From Elusimicrobiota bacterium (GTDB lineage: Bacteria > Elusimicrobiota > Elusimicrobia > UBA1565 > UBA9628), in the NCBI GenBank assembly GCA_003151975.1, contig PLZD01000049.1, positions 1 to 64,000 on the forward strand: a DNA stretch of 64,000 nt. The letters run 5' to 3'. Shown here one piece after another: positions 49,491 through 56,846 of this stretch. The notes under the pieces are model-generated. The model had not been told where the DNA came from. It saw nothing but the letters and a program-made list of their open reading frames with translations, and did no database searches. The number at the start of each line of letters is the position of its first letter. Positions within the stretch are counted from its first letter, which is position 1. The position numbers and the translations under genes were made by a program.

Positions 49491-49496
49491 ATTCTA
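49491..49496 (-). promoter_or_regulatory. -10-like hexamer, possible leaderless start of SGNH gene
   Basis: TAGAAT on the minus strand ends seven bases before ATG 49483. No Shine-Dalgarno is visible. Confidence 0.45.
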
Positions 49497-49529
49497 CCTT
49501 AGATGCTCTCGCGGATCGAGCCCATGTTG

Positions 49530-49535
49530 TACAAT
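49530..49535 (+). promoter_or_regulatory. -10-like hexamer before the DHA1 transporter
   Basis: TACAAT ends nine bases before ATG 49545. No ribosome-binding site and no consensus -35 are visible. Confidence 0.4.
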
Positions 49536-49544
49536 TGACAGCCG

Positions 49545-50732
49545 ATGGAAAATCCCAAACCCAAGAACGCGCTGCTGCCGATCTTTCTGATCGTCGCGGT
49601 CGACATCATGGGCATGACCTTGATCCTGCCCTTGCTCCCGTTCTACGCGGAGCGCTACGGCGCCTCGCCGCTGGTCGTCGGCTGCATCGTAACGACCTAC
49701 GCCGTTTGCCAACTTTTCGCGGGCCCCGTGCTGGGCCGCCTCTCCGACCGCTACGGGCGCCGGCCGTTGTTGATCGTGAGCCAGATCGGCACCTTCATCG
49801 GCTTCTGCATTCTCGGCGTGGCTCGGTCCCTGCCTCTGATCTTCCTCTCCCGCTTTATCGACGGCATCACTGCCGGCAACCTGACGCTCGCCCAAGCCTA
49901 CATCTCGGATGTCACCGAGCCGGAGAACCGCGCCAAGGCTTTCGGCGTCATCGGTATTGCGTTCGGATTAGGGTTTCTTTTTGGACCGGCAATGTCGGGC
50001 TTTCTCGCCAAGTACGATTACGCCTATCCGGCCTACGCGGCGGCCGCGCTCTCGTTTACGAGCATACTTTGCACTTATTTCCTGCTGCCGCAGGTCGTCC
50101 CCCATGCAGACGAGGAAAGCGGTCCCGGCGGCAAGCGCCTGGGACTGCTCGACTGGGGCGCTTACGCCGAGTATTTCCGGCGCCCCGAGCTGCGCGAGGT
50201 CCTGCTGCAATTTTTCTCATTCTGCGCGATGTTCATGCTCTTCATTTCGGGCTTCGCGCTGTTCGCCGAGCGGCGCTTCCTGCACAACGGACACCCCTTC
50301 GGCCCGACGGAGGTCGGCTATTTGTACGCGTACTCGGGGCTGCTCGGAATTTTCATCCAGGGCGGGCTGCTCGGGCGCCTCGTCAAGCGCTTCGGAGAAT
50401 CCGCGCTCGCGCGCGCCGGTTTCGTGTCGTCGGCGCTGGGCTTGGCGGTGCTAGCCTTCCTGCATCCCATCGCGCTGATCATCCCGGTCTTCACCTTCAT
50501 CGCTTTCGGCACGGGCGTCCTGCGCCCGACCTTGACGGCCCTGGTGACCAAGCACGTCAGCCGCAAGGAGCAGGGCGTGGTGCTGGGGCTGACTCAGTCG
50601 CTCAACTCGGTCGCTTCGATCCTGGCCCCGCTGGCCTCGGGATTCTTGATCGACCGCGGCGCGTTGGCGGCTTGGGCGCTCATCGCGGGCTGCTTCTCGG
50701 CCGTCGGATTGTTCTTCAGCCGCCGCGCCTGA
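49545..50732 (+). CDS. MFS drug:proton antiporter of the DHA1 (TetA-like) family
   Basis: The 395-residue protein has 12 predicted helices and the MFS loop 2-3 motif GRLSDRYGRRP (about 64-74), preceded by DIMGMTLILPLLPFY in helix 1 and followed by the helix 5 antiporter motif region (GIAFGLGFLFGPAMSG). It resembles TetA-type efflux pumps that export drugs or metabolites in exchange for protons. No TetR-type regulator is adjacent. The start has TACAAT nine bases upstream. It is convergent with the receiver-PAS gene, three bases apart. Confidence 0.85.
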   Translation: MENPKPKNALLPIFLIVAVDIMGMTLILPLLPFYAERYGASPLVVGCIVTTYAVCQLFAGPVLGRLSDRYGRRPLLIVSQIGTFIGFCILGVARSLPLIFLSRFIDGITAGNLTLAQAYISDVTEPENRAKAFGVIGIAFGLGFLFGPAMSGFLAKYDYAYPAYAAAALSFTSILCTYFLLPQVVPHADEESGPGGKRLGLLDWGAYAEYFRRPELREVLLQFFSFCAMFMLFISGFALFAERRFLHNGHPFGPTEVGYLYAYSGLLGIFIQGGLLGRLVKRFGESALARAGFVSSALGLAVLAFLHPIALIIPVFTFIAFGTGVLRPTLTALVTKHVSRKEQGVVLGLTQSLNSVASILAPLASGFLIDRGALAAWALIAGCFSAVGLFFSRRA

Positions 50733-50735
50733 AGC

Positions 50736-51593
50736 TCACGCCTCTTTGATCTCGTCGACGCGCAGCAGCACGACTTTGCCGAGCCTTTCCGTCGAGATGT
50801 TCAAGACGACCTGGCGGTCCTTCGCGTTGACGTAGGCTGGGACGCTCCGGCGGCTTCGGCCGGTCCGCAGGGTCTCCTCGACGGTCGTGCGCAGGGCGCA
50901 GCCGCCGCAATGGACGGTCTTGCCGCAGCCGCCCTGAAGAACGGCGTTTCGGCACTCGAAAAGCTGGCCGGGGCGTTTGCCGCGCAGCCTGGGCGCATCC
51001 TCGCCGAGCATGTCCCGGGCGGCCTTGTTGGCCTGCGCGACTTTCGTGTCGGGATCGATCACGATGACGGGCTGCGGCAGGCACTCCAGGAACTCCCGCA
51101 TTTCGAGCCCGAGCCGCGAGTTCACGTCGAAGGCGCAGTCCGGGCAGATGCCGTGCGTCACGACGGGCTCGGCCGAGGGCGCGCCGTCGCCAAGATTCTT
51201 GCCGCACCAGGCGCACACGCGCGACATGCGCATCGCGCCCGGCCGCGGTTGGCGCGGGCGCGCGGCGCCCAGAAGCTTGCGGCCGCGCGCGATGACGGCG
51301 CGGGCGTCTTCGCGCCCGTTGAACAACAGCACCTGAGTCCCGGCCGTGTCGGGATCGGCTTTGAGCGCGCGGCAGACCTCCGCGCCGTCGAGTCCCGGCA
51401 CGCCGGCGCCGAGGATCAGAAGATCGGGGCGATGGGCCCTCGTGACGGCCAGCGCGCCCGTGCCGTCTTCCGTCTGGATGACCCGCGTCGCGACGCGGGA
51501 CAAGGCTGCCGCGATCGTCCGCCGGATCGCCTCGTCCTTTTCCGCGACGACGACGATCTTTTCGGCCTTGGTCTTGGCGCAGTGTCGCTCCAT
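50736..51593 (-). CDS. Degenerate receiver domain with Cys-rich PAS domain
   Basis: The 285-residue protein starts with a response-regulator-like fold (11-110), but the phospho-acceptor aspartate position in DLLILGAGVPGLDG is Gly62, so it cannot be phosphorylated in the usual way. A possible zinc ribbon follows (CAWCGKN near 125, CPDC near 150). A PAS domain (about 165-285) carries the four-cysteine insertion FECRNAVLQGGCGKTVHC plus GGC, a motif seen in sensor PAS domains and possibly metal- or redox-binding. No output domain is fused. AGGAG lies six bases before ATG 51593, with AAGAAT further upstream. It may act by protein contact in signalling. Confidence 0.7.
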   Translation of the reverse strand: MERHCAKTKAEKIVVVAEKDEAIRRTIAAALSRVATRVIQTEDGTGALAVTRAHRPDLLILGAGVPGLDGAEVCRALKADPDTAGTQVLLFNGREDARAVIARGRKLLGAARPRQPRPGAMRMSRVCAWCGKNLGDGAPSAEPVVTHGICPDCAFDVNSRLGLEMREFLECLPQPVIVIDPDTKVAQANKAARDMLGEDAPRLRGKRPGQLFECRNAVLQGGCGKTVHCGGCALRTTVEETLRTGRSRRSVPAYVNAKDRQVVLNISTERLGKVVLLRVDEIKEA

Positions 51594-51669
51594 CTTGGCT
51601 CCTGTTCCCCGTGAAAACCGCGTAGCGCGGGATTCTTAATTCGGGGGAAGCAACAGAAGCGCCAGGTTT

Positions 51670-52395
51670 CTAGCGCCGGAAGTCTTTGATGCGCCGCGAG
51701 GAGGGGTGCGCCTTGACCGGCTTGCCCGAATGTTTCGTCTCGAGCAGGAACAGCCACGATTCGGGGAAGGCTTCCTGAAATAGATTGATGTGGGCCGGCT
51801 CGTTCTCGAACGAAGCCGCGACGGGCCCGAGCTTCGCGATGCGCCGCAGGCCCTCGCGCTTGTAATCGAGGTCGGGCATGTCGAAGCGCGGCTTGAGGAT
51901 CAGGAACACTTTCGACTCGTCCGGCATCGGGAAGCCCCACGCCTTGAGCGTGGCGAGCGTGCCTTCGCGCATGTTTTCGTCGCGGCCCGTGAAGTAGGCG
52001 ACGACGGCCCCCACCTCCGCGACCTCGCGGCAGTATTCGGGAGCCCCCGCGACGGGATGATCCGCCGTGATGTATTCGTTGGCGAAAAAACGCTCGAACC
52101 AAAAGTCCTTGAGCTCCTCGATGAGCTCGGCGTCGCTGATGCCGACGGACTTCGCGGTCTCGACGATGGAATACTTGAGACGCTCTTCCGCGAGGCCCGC
52201 GAGTTTTTTCGCCGCATCCCCCCGCTTGCTCGCGAACTCTTTGAGTATGCGCAAGTGCCGCTTGTTCGTGGAAAGCAAGGTGTCGTCGAGGTCGAAGACG
52301 ACGACGGGCCTATTCTTCTTATCCAGCGACGCGATTTTCTCCAAGAGGCCGTCGAGCCCCTGGGGCTGTTTGGCGGAGACCTCGCGCTTCGTCAT
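51670..52395 (-). CDS. HAD-superfamily phosphatase-like protein
   Basis: The 241-residue protein has HAD motif I VVVFDLDDTLLS (about 30-41; nucleophile Asp in DLDDT), motif II near AYFTGRDE, and a later conserved lysine/aspartate region (KPRFDMPDLDYKREG). The cap is helical. HAD proteins hydrolyse phosphate esters in the cytoplasm. The frame is open to 52989, but the ATG at 52395 overlaps the stop of the upstream OPA-type transporter by four bases, so the two are coupled: an imported phosphate ester might be the substrate (inference). Confidence 0.8.
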   Translation of the reverse strand: MTKREVSAKQPQGLDGLLEKIASLDKKNRPVVVFDLDDTLLSTNKRHLRILKEFASKRGDAAKKLAGLAEERLKYSIVETAKSVGISDAELIEELKDFWFERFFANEYITADHPVAGAPEYCREVAEVGAVVAYFTGRDENMREGTLATLKAWGFPMPDESKVFLILKPRFDMPDLDYKREGLRRIAKLGPVAASFENEPAHINLFQEAFPESWLFLLETKHSGKPVKAHPSSRRIKDFRR

Positions 52396-53816
52396 GCGGA
52401 TTTCTGCGCCGGTCTTCCCGGAACCACGTTCCAGAGCCTTGAGATGACAAGAGCTCCGACGACCGCAAACGGGATGGGCGCGAACTGCCAAGCCGACCAG
52501 CCCCAACGATCCAGCATGTAGCCCATGCCGATGCCGACGAAGGACGAGGCCAGGTACTGCATGCCGTCGAAGAGCCCCGCGGCCGTCGCCGCGGCCTTCT
52601 TGCCGCCGAAGTCCATCGACGCCGCGCCGCCGATCATGCCGTGCGCGCCGTTGACGAAGAATGAAAGAATCGGCAGGAAAATCGCGGCCGCCCACGGGCC
52701 GAGCCTGCCCGCATGATCGACGAGGCCGAAAGCCAAAAGCGTCGCCGTCATTCCTACGAAGCCCATCGTGATGACCGGGGCGCGACGCCCGCCGTAAACG
52801 CGGTCGGAGGCGATGCCGAAGGCGAAGCCGCCCATGATCCCGAGAATCGCGATGCCCCAGACCGTCGTTTGGTAGGGGGCGGCGACGGAGGCGACGCCGT
52901 GCATGTCCTTGAAATACTTGGGCCACCAGGAGTCGATCGTGCTCCGGCGCACCATGCCGATCATCATCGAAGAGAGCGCGATCATCCAAGTGGCGCCGCT
53001 GGCGAACACCTTATTAAGCACGAAGCTCAAGGATGCGGGCTTGCCGTCGTCGTGACCGGCGTCGTCGCCCGTATCCAGATCCGAGAAGCCCGCGTCCTTG
53101 GGCGCGTTCTCCATCATGAAGAGATTGACGAGGGCCACGACGCCGACGAAGGCGCCGGGCAGCCAGAACGCGAAAGGCAGGGGCAGCACCGTGAGGATCA
53201 GAGGCACTCCCGAGAACGCCAAGATGAGCCCGAAGCGGATCAGAACTCCGAATATCCCGGCGAAGGTGCCGCGCTCGCGCACGTGGAACCACTGGGCGTT
53301 GACCTTGACGATGGAGAGCGCGCCGAAGGACTGGAAATACCCGTTGATGCCCCAGACCGACGCCATCAAAGTCAGCACCGCCTTGGGACTCATGCCGAAT
53401 CTGAGCACGGCGGGCGTGACCACTTTCGCCGCGTGGCCGACCCCCTCCATGACGGCAGGCGTCTGCACGAGCAGCAGGCACGAGCCGAAGGCGAGGTTCA
53501 TGACCGTCACCCCGGCGGCCCCGAAGAGGAACGCCTTCTTGCCGCCGAAGCGGTCGGCGATCGGACCGTTGAAGACCACCGAGAGGCCGTAGACCAGCGG
53601 CATCATCGTCTCGAAAATGCCCAACTGCGTGTTCGTCCAGCCGAAAGTCGACGACAGGCTCGCCATGACGGCCGCGAAATTGTAGCGCGACATGTAGAAG
53701 AACGCGTAGAGCACGCCGAGGACCAGCCAGTTTTGGGTCCTGCGGCGCCGGAAAGCCGGATCGCGGAACTCCTCCGGGAGTGTCAGCTGCGAGGCGCTCG
53801 ATGTTTGCGTGGACAT
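52392..53816 (-). CDS. MFS organophosphate:phosphate antiporter-like transporter (GlpT/UhpT family)
   Basis: The 474-residue protein has 12 predicted helices and the OPA-family start FRRRRTQNWLVLGVLYAFFYMSRYNFA, with the basic residues that bind organophosphate, then GPIADRFGGKKAF as MFS motif A. Members exchange glycerol-3-phosphate, hexose phosphates or related esters for phosphate. TAGAAT lies seven bases before ATG 53816. A near-perfect GGGTCC palindrome lies about 60 bases upstream. The HAD phosphatase gene downstream overlaps it by four bases. The substrate is not defined. Confidence 0.85.
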   Translation of the reverse strand: MSTQTSSASQLTLPEEFRDPAFRRRRTQNWLVLGVLYAFFYMSRYNFAAVMASLSSTFGWTNTQLGIFETMMPLVYGLSVVFNGPIADRFGGKKAFLFGAAGVTVMNLAFGSCLLLVQTPAVMEGVGHAAKVVTPAVLRFGMSPKAVLTLMASVWGINGYFQSFGALSIVKVNAQWFHVRERGTFAGIFGVLIRFGLILAFSGVPLILTVLPLPFAFWLPGAFVGVVALVNLFMMENAPKDAGFSDLDTGDDAGHDDGKPASLSFVLNKVFASGATWMIALSSMMIGMVRRSTIDSWWPKYFKDMHGVASVAAPYQTTVWGIAILGIMGGFAFGIASDRVYGGRRAPVITMGFVGMTATLLAFGLVDHAGRLGPWAAAIFLPILSFFVNGAHGMIGGAASMDFGGKKAAATAAGLFDGMQYLASSFVGIGMGYMLDRWGWSAWQFAPIPFAVVGALVISRLWNVVPGRPAQKSA

Positions 53817-53823
53817 GCCGATG

Positions 53824-53829
53824 ATTCTA
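53824..53829 (-). promoter_or_regulatory. -10-like hexamer, possible leaderless start of OPA transporter
   Basis: TAGAAT on the minus strand ends seven bases before ATG 53816. No Shine-Dalgarno is visible. Confidence 0.45.
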
Positions 53830-53874
53830 GCATTCCAACGCGGCTGAGTCCTGAGACGGTGGTCCCATTTTCAC

Positions 53875-53889
53875 GGGTCCAATGGACCC
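53875..53889. promoter_or_regulatory. 15-base palindrome, possible operator
   Basis: GGGTCCA-A-TGGACCC is a perfect inverted repeat with one central base. A further half-site GGTCCC lies 14 bases to its left. It sits 46 bases upstream of the predicted -10 of the OPA transporter gene, where an activator or repressor could bind. No regulator gene is adjacent, so the role is a guess. Confidence 0.35.
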
Positions 53890-53927
53890 AGCATCAAACG
53901 GGCCATGGTCTCTAGGCTAGGCTGGTT

Positions 53928-55310
53928 CTAGGGCAGGATGCGCACGTGGAAATGATCGTTGTGGTTGGGCCAGTGCACGAGGACCGACTTGCCGCGCGCG
54001 GCCTGCTCCGGAGTCAGATTCCCCTGAGTCACGAGCTGGTCGAGTCCCCAGCCGACCGCCGCATGCTTGCTTTGGTCCACGAGGATGTACTCGCGGCCGT
54101 TGATGTGCTTGAAATCCGGCATCTGGCGGATCACGGCGGCCACGATCATGGCGTTGGCCAGCGCGTCGAACCCGCTGCCCGACTTCGTGAACGGGAAGTC
54201 GGCGTCGATGCCGTGCTGGTGCGAGACGTGGGGCGGGAAGTAGCCGCCGCCGAGCTTCGAGACGCCGCCGACGAAGATCTTTCGCTGGGATTTGTAGTAC
54301 GCGTCGTAGTCCTTGCCCATGCCGGCGATCACAGAGATCATCTTCTGCGTCCCGTAGCAGCCGGGTTCGCAGACGGGATTGAGGCCCGGCCCCTTGGGCA
54401 CGGGCACGTTGACGCTCTGATCGCTGCCCGGCTTGTCCATGATCGGCGTTGCGTTGGGAAGAATCTCGCGCTCGCCCTCGGCGTCGGCGATCGGGCTGCC
54501 GTGCGCGTAGTCGATGATCTCCGCCTTGGCGTTGTTGTAGAAGCGGCGGATCGGCCCCGACTCGGTGGGCGCATAGGCCGGCGGCGGCGTCGGGGCGGGT
54601 CCTTCGAGAGGACGGATCGCGAGCGGCGCGTTGAGCGCGGGCACTTTGCCGTTGATCGTGACCGGCTTGGATTTGCTGAGCTTGAGCTCTTCCCTCTTGC
54701 CGTCAGACTTGCCCACGACGACCGCGTCGTCCGGGCTCAGCATGGCGGCGGCCTGCGCGGCCGTGCCCGAGCCGAGCTTGCCGAGAAAGTCTTGGTCTTT
54801 CGGCGTCGCGCTGCCGTCGAAGAAGCGCTTGATCATCTCCGGGTTGGCGCTCTTGAGCTTGGCCAGGCCGGAAAGGCTCACGAAGCGCTTGGAGACCTCT
54901 TCGGGCTTGAGCGGCTTGCCGTCGACGGCGGCCGGAGCGATCTCGAGCGAGTCCGACAGCGGCTTGCCGTCCTTTCCCGGCTTGAAAAGATTGTCGAAAC
55001 CCGAGCAGTCGCCTTTCGGGGAAAACTTGACGATGTCGTCGCCCGCGTCCGCGAAATCTCCGCCGTCTCCTTCAGGGAATGAGGACTCCTCCTCCGTCGT
55101 TTCCTTGCCGTCCTTGTCTTTCTTGGTCTTTTTCTTCGGGGCTTTCTTCGGCGCGGGCTTGGAGGCTTTCTTGCGCCGCAGATACGCGCCGTCCGTGCAG
55201 GCTTTTTGCCTGAGCTCTTTTGGGATTTGAGGATCGGTCGCGGGATCGGCGGACAGCGGAGGCGCGACAACGGCCAATAACAGCGCGAGGGCGGCGAGGG
55301 GTCGGCGCAT
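53928..55310 (-). CDS. Secreted MepA-like penicillin-insensitive murein endopeptidase (M74) with long N-terminal extension
   Basis: The 460-residue protein has a signal peptide (1-20, ...APPLSA) and a long, low-complexity, Lys-rich N-terminal region (30-290). The C-terminal M74 domain starts near residue 320. Zinc ligands are visible: H364 and D371 in SHQHGIDADF, and H453-x-H455 in HNDHFHVRI. MepA enzymes cut D-alanyl-meso-DAP crosslinks in peptidoglycan. The extension is far longer than in E. coli MepA and may mediate localisation. The frame is open to 55436, but ATG 55310 gives the signal peptide. It is divergent from the MbfA-like gene. Confidence 0.85.
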   Translation of the reverse strand: MRRPLAALALLLAVVAPPLSADPATDPQIPKELRQKACTDGAYLRRKKASKPAPKKAPKKKTKKDKDGKETTEEESSFPEGDGGDFADAGDDIVKFSPKGDCSGFDNLFKPGKDGKPLSDSLEIAPAAVDGKPLKPEEVSKRFVSLSGLAKLKSANPEMIKRFFDGSATPKDQDFLGKLGSGTAAQAAAMLSPDDAVVVGKSDGKREELKLSKSKPVTINGKVPALNAPLAIRPLEGPAPTPPPAYAPTESGPIRRFYNNAKAEIIDYAHGSPIADAEGEREILPNATPIMDKPGSDQSVNVPVPKGPGLNPVCEPGCYGTQKMISVIAGMGKDYDAYYKSQRKIFVGGVSKLGGGYFPPHVSHQHGIDADFPFTKSGSGFDALANAMIVAAVIRQMPDFKHINGREYILVDQSKHAAVGWGLDQLVTQGNLTPEQAARGKSVLVHWPNHNDHFHVRILP

Positions 55311-55371
55311 GAAGTAAGCATAGCCCCGGAACCGCGCTTTTTCAAGGGCTGAATTGGTATCATGGACCTCC

Positions 55372-56331
55372 GTGATCATTCCGGCCAAGAAGGACCTCGG
55401 GCTCGACCTCGTCCTCGACGAACTGCTCGACCTCACGCTCTACCAAGAGCTCCACAAGAACGCGCAGGGCTCGCTCAAGTCGACCTTAGGGGAGCTCATC
55501 CCCGTCGAGACGCGGCATCTGGCCTTCTGGAAAGACTTCTTCAGAATCCAGAACGCCGAACTGGACCTGCGGCGGCGCCTGAAGCTGCGGCTCTTGAGCG
55601 CCGCCTGCGCGGCTTTCGGCCCGATCGCCATTCAGCTGACCTTGGAGGCCATCGAGAGCTACGGCATACGCAAGTACCTCGAGGTCTGGCGGCGCTACAA
55701 AGACGACGCGCTGGGCAAAGCGGTCTACGGCATACTCAAGGACGAGTTCGAGCACGAGGACGAGATCGTCGCGCGCAGCTCCAAGGGCAGGCTCGAGCCC
55801 GACGACATCAAGGGCATCTTCCTCGGCCTCAACGACGGCCTCGTCGAAATCCTCGGCGCGGTCAGCGGCTTTTTCGCCGCGCTTCAGGACCCGCGTCTCG
55901 TGCTCATGGCGAGCTCGTCGGTGGCCGTGGCCGGCGCCTTATCGATGGCGGCGGGCGCGTACTTGGGCGCGAGCTCCGAGCGCGAGGTCCAGAAAATCGA
56001 GGAAGGCCGCAACGAATTCTTAAGCCGCAAGCGCGGAGAAGGAGCCCCCCCCGCGCGGCCTCTGCGCTCGGCTTTCCTGGTCGGCTCGAGCTACTTTCTC
56101 GGAGCGTGGATTCCGGTCCTTCCCGTCGTGCTCGGCGCGCGCGATCTCGTCTGGCCGCTGATTGCGGCGGGGTTAATGATCTCGGCCGTATCCTTGGTGC
56201 TCGCCTTCCTCTCCGGTATGCAGATCCGGCGGCGCGTGCTGACCAACTTGGTCATTAGCGCCTCGGCCGTGGCGGTGACCTACGCGATCGGCATGGCGAC
56301 CAAACGCCTTTGGGGCCTGCCGCTGCCCTAA
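55372..56331 (+). CDS. Ferritin-like domain fused to VIT/CCC1 iron transporter (MbfA-like)
   Basis: The 319-residue protein (GTG start at 55372; the frame extends to a TTG at 55354) has an N-terminal ferritin/rubrerythrin-like four-helix bundle (about 10-145) with metal residues in ELIPVETRHLAFW and ILKDEFEHEDEI, and a C-terminal VIT1/CCC1 membrane domain (about 150-319; DDIKGIFLGLNDGLVEILGA, ALSMAAGAYLGASSERE, four to five helices). This is the architecture of MbfA, an iron/manganese exporter that protects against peroxide. TATCAT lies eight bases before the GTG. No Irr or Fur box was recognised. Confidence 0.85.
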   Translation: MIIPAKKDLGLDLVLDELLDLTLYQELHKNAQGSLKSTLGELIPVETRHLAFWKDFFRIQNAELDLRRRLKLRLLSAACAAFGPIAIQLTLEAIESYGIRKYLEVWRRYKDDALGKAVYGILKDEFEHEDEIVARSSKGRLEPDDIKGIFLGLNDGLVEILGAVSGFFAALQDPRLVLMASSSVAVAGALSMAAGAYLGASSEREVQKIEEGRNEFLSRKRGEGAPPARPLRSAFLVGSSYFLGAWIPVLPVVLGARDLVWPLIAAGLMISAVSLVLAFLSGMQIRRRVLTNLVISASAVAVTYAIGMATKRLWGLPLP

Positions 56332-56335
56332 CAGT

Positions 56336-56743
56336 TCACTGAAACTTTAGATTCAGAGCGTCTTCGATTCTCTGCTTGGGAAGCCGCAAAGTCACCGAGC
56401 AGCCTTGGGCCGGAGCGAACTCAGTCCTGACGACGTCCGCGCTGTCCACGAGCCGGTCGATCTTGTCCTCAAGCGCGGCATCCGCCTTTTCAGCGAGCTC
56501 CAAAGTGCGCCCGTCATCGAGCGCCGCCGCGCGGACACGCGCGAGCAATTTGGACCTGGCATCGCTGATCGCCGCGTCGCGCGCCAACGCCTTGCGCTGG
56601 GTGTCCGAACCCGGCTGAGCGTAGACCCCGGCGCCCGCGACCTCGAAGTAACTTCCGCCGCCTGCGACGAGCTCGGCCTTCCCGCCGCAACCGAATGCGC
56701 TCAAGACCGTGAACAATCCTATAAGAGGAAAGGGCGTTCTCAT
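56336..56743 (-). CDS. LPP20-like lipoprotein, 135 aa
   Basis: The protein has a signal with lipobox AFGC (C19) and a small domain with LARDAAISDARSKLLARV, a helix typical of the LPP20/FlgP lipoprotein family, followed by strands ending in CSVTLRLPKQRIEDAL. Such lipoproteins are placed in the outer membrane, sometimes with flagella or efflux systems. TATACT lies seven bases before ATG 56743. It is divergent from the efflux operon, and an inverted repeat (56767-56796) lies between the two promoters, so the two units may be co-regulated (inference). Confidence 0.65.
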   Translation of the reverse strand: MRTPFPLIGLFTVLSAFGCGGKAELVAGGGSYFEVAGAGVYAQPGSDTQRKALARDAAISDARSKLLARVRAAALDDGRTLELAEKADAALEDKIDRLVDSADVVRTEFAPAQGCSVTLRLPKQRIEDALNLKFQ

Positions 56744-56750
56744 CGAGAAT

Positions 56751-56756
56751 AGTATA
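56751..56756 (-). promoter_or_regulatory. -10-like hexamer, possible leaderless start of LPP20-like gene
   Basis: TATACT on the minus strand ends seven bases before ATG 56743. No Shine-Dalgarno is visible. A GTCCTA-type inverted repeat lies immediately upstream. Confidence 0.45.
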
Positions 56757-56766
56757 GCCCAACTTC

Positions 56767-56796
56767 GGCGCCTAGGACCATCGTCCTAAGGGCGCC
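56767..56796. repeat. Inverted repeat between lipoprotein and efflux promoters, possible operator
   Basis: GGCGCCTAGGAC (56767-56778), a four-base loop CATC, then GTCCTA-AG-GGCGCC (56783-56796) form a 12-pair stem with a two-base bulge. It lies four bases upstream of the TTGACA at 56801 and directly upstream of the minus-strand -10 of the LPP20-like gene. Position and symmetry suit a dimeric regulator controlling both transcripts. No T-run follows, so it is not a classical terminator. Confidence 0.45.
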
Positions 56797-56800
56797 CCTA

Positions 56801-56829
56801 TTGACACGCGCCGGCATCGGGGGCATACT
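56801..56829 (+). promoter_or_regulatory. Sigma-70-type promoter for the tripartite efflux operon
   Basis: TTGACA (56801-56806), a 17-base spacer, then CATACT (56824-56829). TACTAT two bases further on is an alternative -10. Transcription would start about ten bases before ATG 56847, giving a very short leader. The overlapping inverted repeat just upstream suggests regulation. Confidence 0.65.
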
Positions 56830-56846
56830 ATTAGCCACCTAACCAT

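Noticed and set aside
55311-55436. N-terminal extension of the MepA-like gene to 55436
   Set aside because: It would overlap the divergent MbfA-like gene. The methionine at 55310 starts a clear signal peptide.
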